Assembly (NCBI GenBank): GCA_964523575.1 | Contig: CAZGAV010000051.1 | Span: 1-26,288 of the forward strand | Direction: 5' to 3' | From: DAOUTW01 sp964523575 | Lineage (GTDB): Bacteria > Zixibacteria > MSB-5A5 > GN15 > JAAZOE01 | DNA: 26,288 nt | Shown: in pieces, positions 7,835-14,613 of the stretch | Layout: every line of letters begins with the position of its first letter | Numbering within the stretch: the stretch's first letter is position 1 | Translations under genes and position numbers: made by a program | The notes under the pieces: model-generated | What the model saw: the letters and a program-made list of their open reading frames with translations, nothing else | What the model was told of the DNA's origin: nothing | The model's database searches: none

Positions 7835-8374
7835 TCAATCGGTCGATCCCGCGGTGGTTATCATTTTGGCAAAGGCCGACGGACGTCGGTTCAGGTAGAA
7901 GTCGAGCACCTGATCGACACATTGCTCCACGCTGAGCAGGTGGGTGTCCAATTCGAGATCGTATATCTTGCCATTGTTGATATTCTCGATCTGCGCTCGG
8001 GCAAAACCCTGGCGACGGCTGTCGCGCTCCCGTTCCCGTCGTTCGAGTTCCTCCAGCGGGCATTGCAGGCCGACGAAGAGGACATAGCGGTTTCCGAGGA
8101 GTTCGAGGCACTGATCCATCCAGGATTTATCTATCAGGACATGGTCAACGATGAGATTGTTACCCGCCTCGGTCATGGCCGCGATAGACCGGTTCATGCC
8201 GTCCACCATCATATAGAACAAATCGAGATCGTTGGTGCGAGGGAGCATTTCGATAAAGCCATCCAACTGAAGGTGAAGGAAATCCTCGGTCAGCCGTTTT
8301 TGCAACGCGACCGCCAAAGAGGTTTTCCCGGAACTGGAGACGCCGTTGATGAAGATGATTTTACCCGGATCCAT
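7835..8374 (-). CDS. Chloramphenicol phosphotransferase-like P-loop kinase
   Basis: 179 residues. A Walker A motif GVSSSGKT lies at 11-18. LQLDGF carries Asp38 at the position of the catalytic aspartate of the CPT family (PF07931). The family signature continues with LIVDHVLIDK and the Arg-rich lid RRERERDSRRQGFARAQ at 112-128. Members phosphorylate small molecules; the type enzyme inactivates chloramphenicol. Many genomic homologues have no known substrate, so resistance should not be assumed. GGAGG lies seven bases before the ATG. No biosynthetic cluster is adjacent. Confidence 0.85.
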   Translation of the reverse strand: MDPGKIIFINGVSSSGKTSLAVALQKRLTEDFLHLQLDGFIEMLPRTNDLDLFYMMVDGMNRSIAAMTEAGNNLIVDHVLIDKSWMDQCLELLGNRYVLFVGLQCPLEELERRERERDSRRQGFARAQIENINNGKIYDLELDTHLLSVEQCVDQVLDFYLNRRPSAFAKMITTAGSTD

Positions 8375-8507
8375 GAGGGGCCTCCCGGTTGAGATGGGCG
8401 CTGTCGGACTGGAAATTTTGAACTTTATATCGACATTAATTTATTGCGCTCAGGAACCGATGTCAAGGCGAATCGGGTTTGGCCCGTGTCGCCAGGCATC
8501 GCCCGGG

Positions 8508-9080
8508 TCAATAAATCCAGGGCAGAAGAGCCCGGCTGGTTTGGCGATAATTCACATACTCTTCGCCGAAGGCCGAGAGCAGGGCCTGTTCTTCGACCCC
8601 TATCCGTTTCAGAAAGACGATTGTTATCGGCACGGCCAGGACGATGAAAGACAGCCAGTTGGAGAAGGCCAGCCCCAGTCCCCAAAAGGAGACGAGGGAA
8701 CCAGTATAGGAGGGGTGGCGGATGATGCGATAGAGGCCGGTGCGGATAAGGCGGTGACCCGATTGAATGGCGACATTGGTCGTGAAGAAGCGGCGGAGGG
8801 TCAGGATTGCGACCCAGCGAATGATAAGACCTAGCACGATCAGAGTTAACCCTACCCAAGGGATGACGGGGCCAGGTATATTGACAGCTCCGATGCGCAG
8901 GAATCCAAGAATAACAGCCAACGTGACGCAGGTATAGATAACGATATTGAGCCATTTCAATGAGCCTTGATCGCGGTTTTGGCTATCGGTGCGGGCACGA
9001 AACCAAATCAGGAGCGTTAATTCCGACACGATCCAGACGGCGCATATGGTAAGAAAAATTAATCCTAAGTTCATCTTCAT
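8508..9080 (-). CDS. Isoprenylcysteine carboxyl methyltransferase-like membrane protein
   Basis: 190 residues with about five hydrophobic segments (4-27, 43-62, 71-95, 125-145 and 140-157). The C-terminal catalytic signature is GLYRIIRHPSYTG (115-127), then RIGVEEQALLSAFGEEY (159-175), as in the ICMT/PEMT methyltransferases that use S-adenosylmethionine at the membrane face. The bacterial substrate is unknown, since prenylated CaaX proteins are not expected; lipids or small molecules are alternatives. It starts MKMN, so either Met is possible. It is separated from neighbours by 100-130 bases and appears monocistronic. Confidence 0.85.
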   Translation of the reverse strand: MKMNLGLIFLTICAVWIVSELTLLIWFRARTDSQNRDQGSLKWLNIVIYTCVTLAVILGFLRIGAVNIPGPVIPWVGLTLIVLGLIIRWVAILTLRRFFTTNVAIQSGHRLIRTGLYRIIRHPSYTGSLVSFWGLGLAFSNWLSFIVLAVPITIVFLKRIGVEEQALLSAFGEEYVNYRQTSRALLPWIY

Positions 9081-9179
9081 TCAAGGCCTGCCTGACTTTT
9101 ACTAAACCGGGGATATTAATAACAGTTTGAGTTGTCAATAATCCATATCAATTGGTTTAGAAGGTAAGGACCTAAATTG

Positions 9180-9845
9180 TCAATTTGGGCCGGCATTACC
9201 CTCCAGTTCCAGCATCAGGTACGATTTGAGCCGGCGGTCGAAGCGCCGTTTACATCGAGTGGTGCCGATCAGTTGCCGGGTGGCGACAATAGTGAACGAG
9301 GCGCCGATCAGGATCAGGCCGCCGTCCAGAATCGACCAGTATCCAAGGCCGAAGTATCTCATCAGGACGAAGCCGAAGGTCAGAAGGGCCAGGCCGGTGC
9401 GCATAAAGGCCAGTTCCGTTCGCCCTCGGGCGAGCAGGGAACGATAGCAGGAGAAATCGGTGCGCCGTACAGCCAGCTCGTTCCTCGTTTCGGCCAGCGC
9501 TGTTCTTTCGACGGAAAAAGCCGTTCGATTCCAGGCCAGGTCGGTACGTTCGTGCGACAATTCGGTGCGATCATCGGCCAGCCCGGTGCGTTTTTCGGAA
9601 AGTTCGGTGCGGCGTTCGGCCAGTTTCGTATTCTTGTCGCTGAGGCCGGTCTGTTCGCGCACCAGTTTGGTCCGCTCTTCCGACAACGCGGTGCGCAAAT
9701 CGGCGGCGGCATTTCTTTTCTCAGCCAGTCTAATCAGATTGTTGGTGAGCCTGTTTTCCTCATGCGCCAACTCAATCAGAGTGGTGCTGATGGCGTGAAC
9801 ATCTTCCCTTTCCCCATCGCCCCCCGGTTTATCAGTCTTATGCAT
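9180..9845 (-). CDS. DUF202 (YidH-like) membrane protein with a 15-fold RTxLAxx heptad array
   Basis: 221 residues from the chosen ATG, which follows GAGGG by eight bases; an upstream ATG pair at 9858-9863 gives six extra residues but has no ribosome site. Residues 51-155 are fifteen contiguous heptads. Position 1 is mostly Arg, position 2 is mostly Thr (RT in 11 of 15), and position 4 is Leu in 13 and Phe in 2. The last heptads, RTELAFM and RTGLALL, are the known entry motif of the DUF202 domain, which continues into two membrane helices (about 149-166 and 169-190). The preceding heptads therefore look like serial copies of the domain's own motif. Leu spacing extends back to about residue 33, so a long cytoplasmic coiled coil is likely. 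Function of DUF202 is unknown. Confidence 0.85.
   Translation of the reverse strand: MHKTDKPGGDGEREDVHAISTTLIELAHEENRLTNNLIRLAEKRNAAADLRTALSEERTKLVREQTGLSDKNTKLAERRTELSEKRTGLADDRTELSHERTDLAWNRTAFSVERTALAETRNELAVRRTDFSCYRSLLARGRTELAFMRTGLALLTFGFVLMRYFGLGYWSILDGGLILIGASFTIVATRQLIGTTRCKRRFDRRLKSYLMLELEGNAGPN
9381..9695 (-). repeat. 21-base-period coding repeat, 15 units
   Basis: Encodes the fifteen heptads of the DUF202 protein. On the plus strand a TTCGGTGCG-like segment recurs about every 21 bases (for example around 9569, 9590 and 9608). The units have diverged at the DNA level while the Arg, Thr and Leu positions persist, suggesting old duplication with selection. It is not a CRISPR array: no spacers are present and the reading frame is intact. 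Confidence 0.85.
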
Positions 9846-9996
9846 GGTACCATCCCTCATCAAGGCGTCGTAAAATTTATGTCATTCCCAAATGTCATAA
9901 TCTGGCGTGGGCGCGCCCGGTCATACCGGTCGGGCCGCTCTATCGCTGACATCAGTTATACGTATTTATCTTCGTACGTTTTTCAGGCATAATTGG

Positions 9997-10025
9997 ATTA
10001 AATCGGGCGTCAAAAATGGTGTCAA
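9997..10025 (-). promoter_or_regulatory. Sigma-70-type promoter for the DUF202 gene
   Basis: On the minus strand TTGACA (10020-10025) is followed after 17 bases by TTTAAT (9997-10002). It points at the DUF202 start and would give a leader of about 145 bases. The match is good but unproven. Confidence 0.5.
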
Positions 10026-10091
10026 TTGTAAAGAATTTTCGGGTCAGGGCAGGAGAATTCCATTTGCCATGTAGGCCAGACAATATAAATG

Positions 10092-10118
10092 GGCGGCCGA
10101 TGGCTATCATCGGCCGCC
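10092..10118 (-). terminator. Hairpin downstream of the MuiA-like gene
   Basis: A perfect 11-bp stem (10092-10102 with 10108-10118) with a 5-base loop lies 60 bases after the stop codon. On the minus strand it is followed by an AT-rich stretch (CATTTATATTG) rather than a clean T-run, so it is a plausible but imperfect intrinsic terminator. Confidence 0.6.
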
Positions 10119-10177
10119 TGATGGAGGGGCTGTGGCGTCGGTTCCAGAGAGGCTTAATTTTGGGGCGGGAGATCGGA

Positions 10178-11881
10178 TTAAATCCCCTGCAGTCGCATAT
10201 CTGAGGGATATTCGATCCGGTAGGAATAGGTAATCGTCCGGGTTTCGCCGGATTTCAGGCTGACGGTCCAGACGGCCCGATCGGGAGCGGATTCGGAGGA
10301 TTCGTCCAATTGGGGTTGGATATCCCGAATATCGACTTTTATGCGCTGGTCGCGGGCAACGGGAAGAATTTCTTCAACAGCGACCTCGCTCTCCTCGCGG
10401 CCGTTGTTGGTCAGGGTGATTTTGATGGTCTGATCGATGCGGACCTTGTCGCCCTTTTGGGCTCTGGTATCGTTGGTTATTTCTCGTTCGACTTCAATAT
10501 TGTTATCGCGTCCGAAGGGAAGATCGAATTCCTGACCGGAAGCGATGAATTTTCCCAGATTAGTATTGCCGAGGAAGTCGGAACCGGCGAAGATGGCCAC
10601 TCGACCCGGCAGGAGGGGAGCTTTATCTTGATTGGTGATTGTGGCCAGGCGAAAGACGCCAAGGCGGTTTCGGGGCCGGCAGATGTTGTCAATATGCCTC
10701 TTCAGAGAATATTCACCGATCGGCGCCCGGACGGACTCTTCACCCGACGGTATCGTTATTTTGCGGGTGACTTTGAAGGCGGTGTTGTAGTTCGAGGAAA
10801 CGACGCCGGCAAGCGGATCGGAGAAATTGACGCCATCGATCAGATAGGAGGTTTCGCCGGAACGGCCGCCGCGTATTTTCAATACGCCATCAGAATCGGT
10901 AGTAATTCCGGTTTCTCGTTGCAGGAGATCATCGACCGTGGCAGCCGGCGCGGACATAATCATATTGCGTGACGGGGGGGCGAAAAGTGATAGAAACCAC
11001 GGGGCCAGTGCGCCCGGCCCGGTGCCAAGAGCGGGACGGGAAGTCGAAAGAACCAGTTCCACCTCATTCCAGTCCTCTCCGGTCTTCTGAGCGACTTCGC
11101 CGAAGGCCGCAAAATCGACCTTGTCAGTTTCTTCGTTGAGGCGGGCATCGTAAATTGGACGCCACCCGGCGCCGCCGATAACATAATCCAGTTCGACCGT
11201 CGCAGTTCCGGTCCTGATTTGGCGCACCTCAAGTTCCACGGTTTTGGTTTGCAGGGAAAGCTGGCCGGAGAAGGCGCCTCGATCCCCTTTCAATTTGGCC
11301 AATTGTCTGTCGAGGATATCCAGTTCCCGTTTTACGACGCTGAGGGAATCATTGACGGCCCTCATGGCTTCGCCGACGAAATCAAAAGCCTGATGCCATT
11401 GAGCAATATCGAGACCGCCCTTGTCCATCTGTTCCGACATCTCTTGTCCCGATTTGAATCCGATCGATAGCAGTATCTTTTTCTGCTGTTCGAAGATCTC
11501 TTTGCGGTTGACGATCCCCAGACGCTCATAATTTTCGAGGTTATAAATGCGCTCATCCAATTCAGCCACCTTTGCCTGGGGAATTTCGGTATGGCGGACA
11601 ATATGGTAATTGAGCCCAAGAAGGATGGCCTGACCGCCTTGGAGAGAGCCACGGAAGGAATCGTCAAGGACGCCGACCGGAAGATTATCGATGACAACGG
11701 TATGATCCCCGGCGGCCAGATCGAGAGTAATCGAGCGGGTTATCATGGCGCGGTCGGGATAGACGGTGACGGCGGTGATGGGAGCGTCGGCTTTGATTTC
11801 GGAGCCGGACGCGAATGAAGGGCCGATGAGTATAATCAAGGCCAGCCCGGCAAGAATCGATTTGGACGTCATGGTTTTCAT
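10178..11881 (-). CDS. MuiA/DUF4139-family secreted protein with an embedded TonB-plug-like segment
   Basis: 567 residues with a signal peptide (hydrophobic 9-24). Residues 36-130 match the N-terminal DUF4140 region of mucoidy-inhibitor (MuiA) proteins (ITAVTVYPDRAMITRS). A helical coiled-coil part spans 100-205. DUF4139 then runs from about 220 to the end, with GGAGWRPIYDARL, APLLPGRVAIF and LPFGRDNNIEV. It is interrupted at about 312-359 by TVDDLLQRETGITTDSDGVL, then IRGGRSGETSYLIDGV and DPLAG. This is the consensus of a TonB-dependent receptor plug, not of MuiA. No TonB box or barrel is present. A near-perfect AAGGAGGT precedes the ATG. Likely periplasmic or surface-exposed; molecular function unknown. 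Both flanks of the insert are in one frame, so this is not an assembly break. Confidence 0.88.
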   Translation of the reverse strand: MKTMTSKSILAGLALIILIGPSFASGSEIKADAPITAVTVYPDRAMITRSITLDLAAGDHTVVIDNLPVGVLDDSFRGSLQGGQAILLGLNYHIVRHTEIPQAKVAELDERIYNLENYERLGIVNRKEIFEQQKKILLSIGFKSGQEMSEQMDKGGLDIAQWHQAFDFVGEAMRAVNDSLSVVKRELDILDRQLAKLKGDRGAFSGQLSLQTKTVELEVRQIRTGTATVELDYVIGGAGWRPIYDARLNEETDKVDFAAFGEVAQKTGEDWNEVELVLSTSRPALGTGPGALAPWFLSLFAPPSRNMIMSAPAATVDDLLQRETGITTDSDGVLKIRGGRSGETSYLIDGVNFSDPLAGVVSSNYNTAFKVTRKITIPSGEESVRAPIGEYSLKRHIDNICRPRNRLGVFRLATITNQDKAPLLPGRVAIFAGSDFLGNTNLGKFIASGQEFDLPFGRDNNIEVEREITNDTRAQKGDKVRIDQTIKITLTNNGREESEVAVEEILPVARDQRIKVDIRDIQPQLDESSESAPDRAVWTVSLKSGETRTITYSYRIEYPSDMRLQGI

Positions 11882-12054
11882 GATAACCTCCTTCAGTGGA
11901 AATTTGGATTATCGGTTGTTGTAATAGAAATACCGGCGGATTTCGAATTTCTTCCCGGTGAAATTGCGGGAATGGATTCTTTAAAGCAACGGGATTTATA
12001 TCCATTCGACCGGTGGCGGTCGGCCGATCATTGTGCCGAACCTGAAGAATCCGT

Positions 12055-12444
12055 CTATAATTTGCCGAGGAAAAGGCTGAAAAGCAAAATCAGGAGAACG
12101 ATCAGGGTGATGACAGTGTAAAGATAATCGCGCTGACGGAAAAAAGCGAAAACCGAAAAGAAGACGCGGGCGACGGGGGTGGCGATTAAAAGCAAAAGGC
12201 CGAGCTGGATAACCCCGTGACCGGTAAAATGCAGGGCCTGATCGATGATATTGACGGGGCGCCTTAACGATGCCGGAGCCATCTTGAAGTCAGTGTAGTC
12301 GGGAACCTCCGAGCCATGCTTGATCAAGTACACCAGCGCCCCGATGACGACAATCGCGGCGGAAAGAAAGAGGCCATAGCGGAGCAGACGGCCGATGGTC
12401 AGGTCCAGCCGTTCATCCGGGTTTTTGATCTGCGCGTCGGCCAT
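12055..12444 (-). CDS. DUF1634 membrane protein, partner of the TauE/SafE exporter
   Basis: 129 residues with three membrane helices (about 22-41, 73-92 and 105-126) and a short soluble loop between the first two. The pattern RLLRYGLFLSAAIVVIGALVY matches DUF1634, a family often encoded directly next to TauE/SafE permeases. It begins one base after the stop codon of that gene, so translation is almost certainly coupled. A role as an accessory subunit of the exporter is an inference from context. Confidence 0.85.
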   Translation of the reverse strand: MADAQIKNPDERLDLTIGRLLRYGLFLSAAIVVIGALVYLIKHGSEVPDYTDFKMAPASLRRPVNIIDQALHFTGHGVIQLGLLLLIATPVARVFFSVFAFFRQRDYLYTVITLIVLLILLFSLFLGKL

Positions 12445-12445
12445 A

Positions 12446-13282
12446 TTACAGATTCCCCGCGACGCCGTTGTAGATCATTTCGATGGCCATGAGGATAATC
12501 GCCACGCTGAATACCAGGCGTATTTTCGACGTCGGGGCCCGGACCAGCACCTTGGCTCCCAGCAGGGCGCCCAGAGCTACGCCCAGCATGACCGGCATGG
12601 CTAATCCGGGACGGATATAGCCGCTTGACAGGTAGACACCGGCGCTGGCGGCGGCCGTAACGCCGATCATGAAATTGCTGGTGGTGGTGGAGACTTTGAA
12701 CGGTATCCGCATGACGCGGTCCATGGCCAGCACTTTCATCGCCCCGGAACCGATTCCGAGAAGTCCCGACAAAACGCCCGCGATGTACATCAACCCGAAC
12801 CCCTGGGGGATATGATGAACATGGTATTCGACCCGGCCCTCGGGGCCGGGATAGGAGCCATCCACCCGCAGGAATTCGGCCAGCCGGTCGCGGGGCATGA
12901 CGGCGTATTTGTCGCGTTTGGGCCGAAGTGAAATAATGGCCGAATAGATGAGAACCAGGCCGAAAATGACCGCCAGCAAACCGGCCGAAAATTTGGGATG
13001 AAGAAAAGCGCCGCAAATGGCGCCGATGGTGGTGGCGATTTCGAGAAACATCCCGACGCGGATGTTGGAAAAACCCTCTTTGACAAAGGCGGCGGCGGCG
13101 CCCGAGGATGTGGCGATGACCGAGACCAAAGAGGCTCCGATGGCCAGGCGGATATCGACGCCGAAAACCAGGGTCAGCAGGGGAACGATAATTATCCCGC
13201 CGCCCAGACCGGTCAGGGCGCCCAGAAATCCGGCGATCAGAGAGCCGGCGCCGATCAGGAGGGTGAATTCGATGGTATTCAC
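12446..13282 (-). CDS. TauE/SafE-family sulfite/sulfoacetate-type anion exporter
   Basis: 278 residues with about eight membrane helices in two inverted halves. Each half begins with the family glycine motif: GALTGLGGGIIIVPLL near residue 21, and GVLSGLLGIGSGAMKVL near 174. A hydrophilic loop of about 45 residues separates the halves. These permeases move sulfite, sulfoacetate or related anions out of the cell; the exact substrate cannot be read here. The start is GTG with GAGGAAAAG ten bases upstream. It forms a two-gene operon with DUF1634 and is divergent from the Rrf2 regulator. Confidence 0.9.
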   Translation of the reverse strand: MNTIEFTLLIGAGSLIAGFLGALTGLGGGIIIVPLLTLVFGVDIRLAIGASLVSVIATSSGAAAAFVKEGFSNIRVGMFLEIATTIGAICGAFLHPKFSAGLLAVIFGLVLIYSAIISLRPKRDKYAVMPRDRLAEFLRVDGSYPGPEGRVEYHVHHIPQGFGLMYIAGVLSGLLGIGSGAMKVLAMDRVMRIPFKVSTTTSNFMIGVTAAASAGVYLSSGYIRPGLAMPVMLGVALGALLGAKVLVRAPTSKIRLVFSVAIILMAIEMIYNGVAGNL

Positions 13283-13348
13283 GTCAACTTTTCCTCAATT
13301 TCCCTGCAACTATGGTAATATCTCAACAACCGGTTATCAATTAAAAGG

Positions 13349-13387
13349 AAAAAACTCCCGCCGGTTGGTCATTGGCGGGCGGTTTTT
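13349..13387. terminator. Bidirectional terminator-like hairpin in the divergent regulator/exporter region
   Basis: A 6-bp GC core stem (CCCGCC 13357-13362 with GGCGGG 13374-13379) is extended, after a small internal mismatch, by C:G and an A-run pairing with a T-run (13349-13355 with 13382-13387). It has the form of an intrinsic terminator on both strands. It lies upstream of the minus-strand exporter and upstream of the regulator promoter, so it could insulate the two units or act as a leader terminator for the exporter. Confidence 0.65.
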
Positions 13388-13428
13388 CAGGAATTACGAA
13401 AAAATATTGTTTTTTTTAAGGTTTGTTC

Positions 13429-13456
13429 TTGACAGGCCGACGTATAATAATATATT
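13429..13456 (+). promoter_or_regulatory. Sigma-70-type promoter of the Rrf2/hemerythrin/NO reductase unit
   Basis: TTGACA (13429-13434) and TATATT (13451-13456) are separated by 16 bases, about 25 bases before the regulator's start codon. The surrounding sequence is AT-rich and would give a very short leader. An overlapping Rrf2 operator is expected, but I could not define a convincing inverted repeat. Confidence 0.6.
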
Positions 13457-13480
13457 GACATGTGATTAGAGGATATTAAC

Positions 13481-13897
13481 ATGATTTCAAAAACCGGCGT
13501 ACATGCGACATTGGCCCTGGCGGCCCTGGCGGGGCTGGAAGAGGGGGAATATATGGGCGCGGCCCAGATTGCCCGGGAAGTCGGGGCTCCCGGCAATTAT
13601 CTCAGTAAGCTCCTCAAACAGCTGGCCATGGGCGGGGTACTGGAATCGCAAAAGGGTTTCGGAGGCGGTTTTCGATTAGCCCGATCGGCCGGCAAAATCA
13701 CCCTTTATGATATCGTGGAGCCGATCGACAAAGTCAGCCGCTGGCAGGGGTGTTTTCTGGGCCGGAAGAGTTGTTCCGGCAAATCGCCCTGCGCGGTGCA
13801 TGACCAGTGGTCTAAAATCAGGGAAGAGTATTTGCGTTTTTTGAAAGAAACGACTATTGCGGACATAGCCAAACACAATCCGAGCCGTCCAAAATGA
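13481..13897 (+). CDS. Rrf2-family Fe-S regulator, NsrR-like (probable NO sensor)
   Basis: 138 residues. A winged helix-turn-helix at about 1-80 (GAPGNYLSKLLKQLAMGGVL, then GFGGGFRLAR) is typical of Rrf2. Cys91, Cys98 and Cys104 follow with spacing x6 and x5, the arrangement that binds an Fe-S cluster in NsrR and IscR. NsrR represses NO-detoxification genes until NO attacks its cluster. This gene lies just upstream of hemerythrin and NO reductase on the same strand, which supports the NsrR reading over IscR; no isc/suf genes are nearby. AGAGG precedes the ATG by about nine bases. It probably controls its own operon and perhaps the divergent exporter. Confidence 0.9.
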   Translation: MISKTGVHATLALAALAGLEEGEYMGAAQIAREVGAPGNYLSKLLKQLAMGGVLESQKGFGGGFRLARSAGKITLYDIVEPIDKVSRWQGCFLGRKSCSGKSPCAVHDQWSKIREEYLRFLKETTIADIAKHNPSRPK

Positions 13898-13954
13898 GTT
13901 TTTTTTGGAGGGTAATAGGATAACAACATGCGAATATATATAAAGGAGTAAATC

Positions 13955-14551
13955 ATGAAACCGACACAGATTCTCTCAAGCGAACATCGCATCATAGAAG
14001 TCGTTATCACCTGTTTGGAGCGGATGACCGAGCGTGCCAACGCGGAAGGGCGTCTGGACGGGCCGGCGGCGAGCGATGCGGTGGAATTCATCAGGGGCTT
14101 CGCCGATCATTGCCATCACGGCAAGGAAGAGGCCCGATTGTTTCCGATGATGATCGAAAAGGGTTTTCCCTCCGAGGGCGGCCCGGTGGCCGTAATGAAA
14201 AGCGAACATGAACAGGGGCGGGCTTTTGTCAGGGGGATGTCCGATAGTATTACGGGCGCGGCGCAGGGTGAAACCGGGGAATTGGAAAATTTCACGAAAC
14301 ACGCTCGCGGTTATGCGGCCTTGCTTCGTAACCATATTATAAAGGAGGATAATATCCTTTTTCCCATGGCCGACAGGACTCTTTCCGAGGAAGATCAACA
14401 AAAGCTTCTCGACCAGTTCGAGAAGGTCGAAGCTGAGGAAATCGGGGAAGGAGTTCATGAGAAATATATGGAGATAGCTCATTCGCTGGCCCGGAAATAT
14501 GAGGTGCCATTCGACGAAGCCAATGCCGGGGCTCCGGGCTGCCACCATTGA
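13955..14551 (+). CDS. Hemerythrin-domain (HHE) di-iron protein
   Basis: 198 residues. The four-helix HHE pattern is visible: SSEHRIIE (His11), FADHCHHGKEEARLFP (His52, His55, Glu59), KSEHEQGR (His85) and RNHIIKEDNILFP (His127, Glu131). It is the right set for a non-haem di-iron site. AAAGGAG lies six bases before the ATG. It sits 57 bases after the NsrR-like regulator and 62 before NO reductase, so an NO-binding, delivery or Fe-S repair role (as in the YtfE/RIC group) is likely by context. There is no ScdA N-terminal domain, so it is not a canonical RIC protein. The tail ends in GCHH, a possible extra metal ligand. Confidence 0.9.
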   Translation: MKPTQILSSEHRIIEVVITCLERMTERANAEGRLDGPAASDAVEFIRGFADHCHHGKEEARLFPMMIEKGFPSEGGPVAVMKSEHEQGRAFVRGMSDSITGAAQGETGELENFTKHARGYAALLRNHIIKEDNILFPMADRTLSEEDQQKLLDQFEKVEAEEIGEGVHEKYMEIAHSLARKYEVPFDEANAGAPGCHH

Positions 14552-14613
14552 AGCGCGATGGTGATGCGAAAGTGATATTGACGAGATTGGATATTGCAGG
14601 AAAGGGATGAAGT

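Larger units (their letters stand above)
9846..10177. other. Gene-free stretch between the DUF202 and MuiA-like genes
   Basis: It contains a promoter-like site for the DUF202 gene (9997-10025), a terminator-like hairpin for the MuiA-like gene (10092-10118) and a GC-rich palindromic patch around 9907-9935. The plus-strand open frame at 10016-10204 has no ribosome site and no recognisable features, and runs into the 3' end of the MuiA-like gene. Confidence 0.6.

Noticed and set aside
9381..9695. Possible CRISPR array because of regular 21-base spacing
   Set aside because: No unique spacers, no conserved full-length repeat, and the frame encodes coiled-coil heptads leading into a DUF202 domain.
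9177..9992. 271-residue plus-strand frame with Gln-Phe-Gly repeats (for example FGQFGA)
   Set aside because: Antisense of the DUF202 heptad array; the repeat pattern is explained by the 21-base period of the real gene.
10016..10204. 62-residue plus-strand open frame
   Set aside because: Spans a terminator-like hairpin and overlaps the 3' end of the opposite gene; no ribosome site.
13441..13480. NsrR-type inverted-repeat operator overlapping the Rrf2 promoter
   Set aside because: AT-rich partial symmetry exists, but no clean paired half-sites could be defined by eye.
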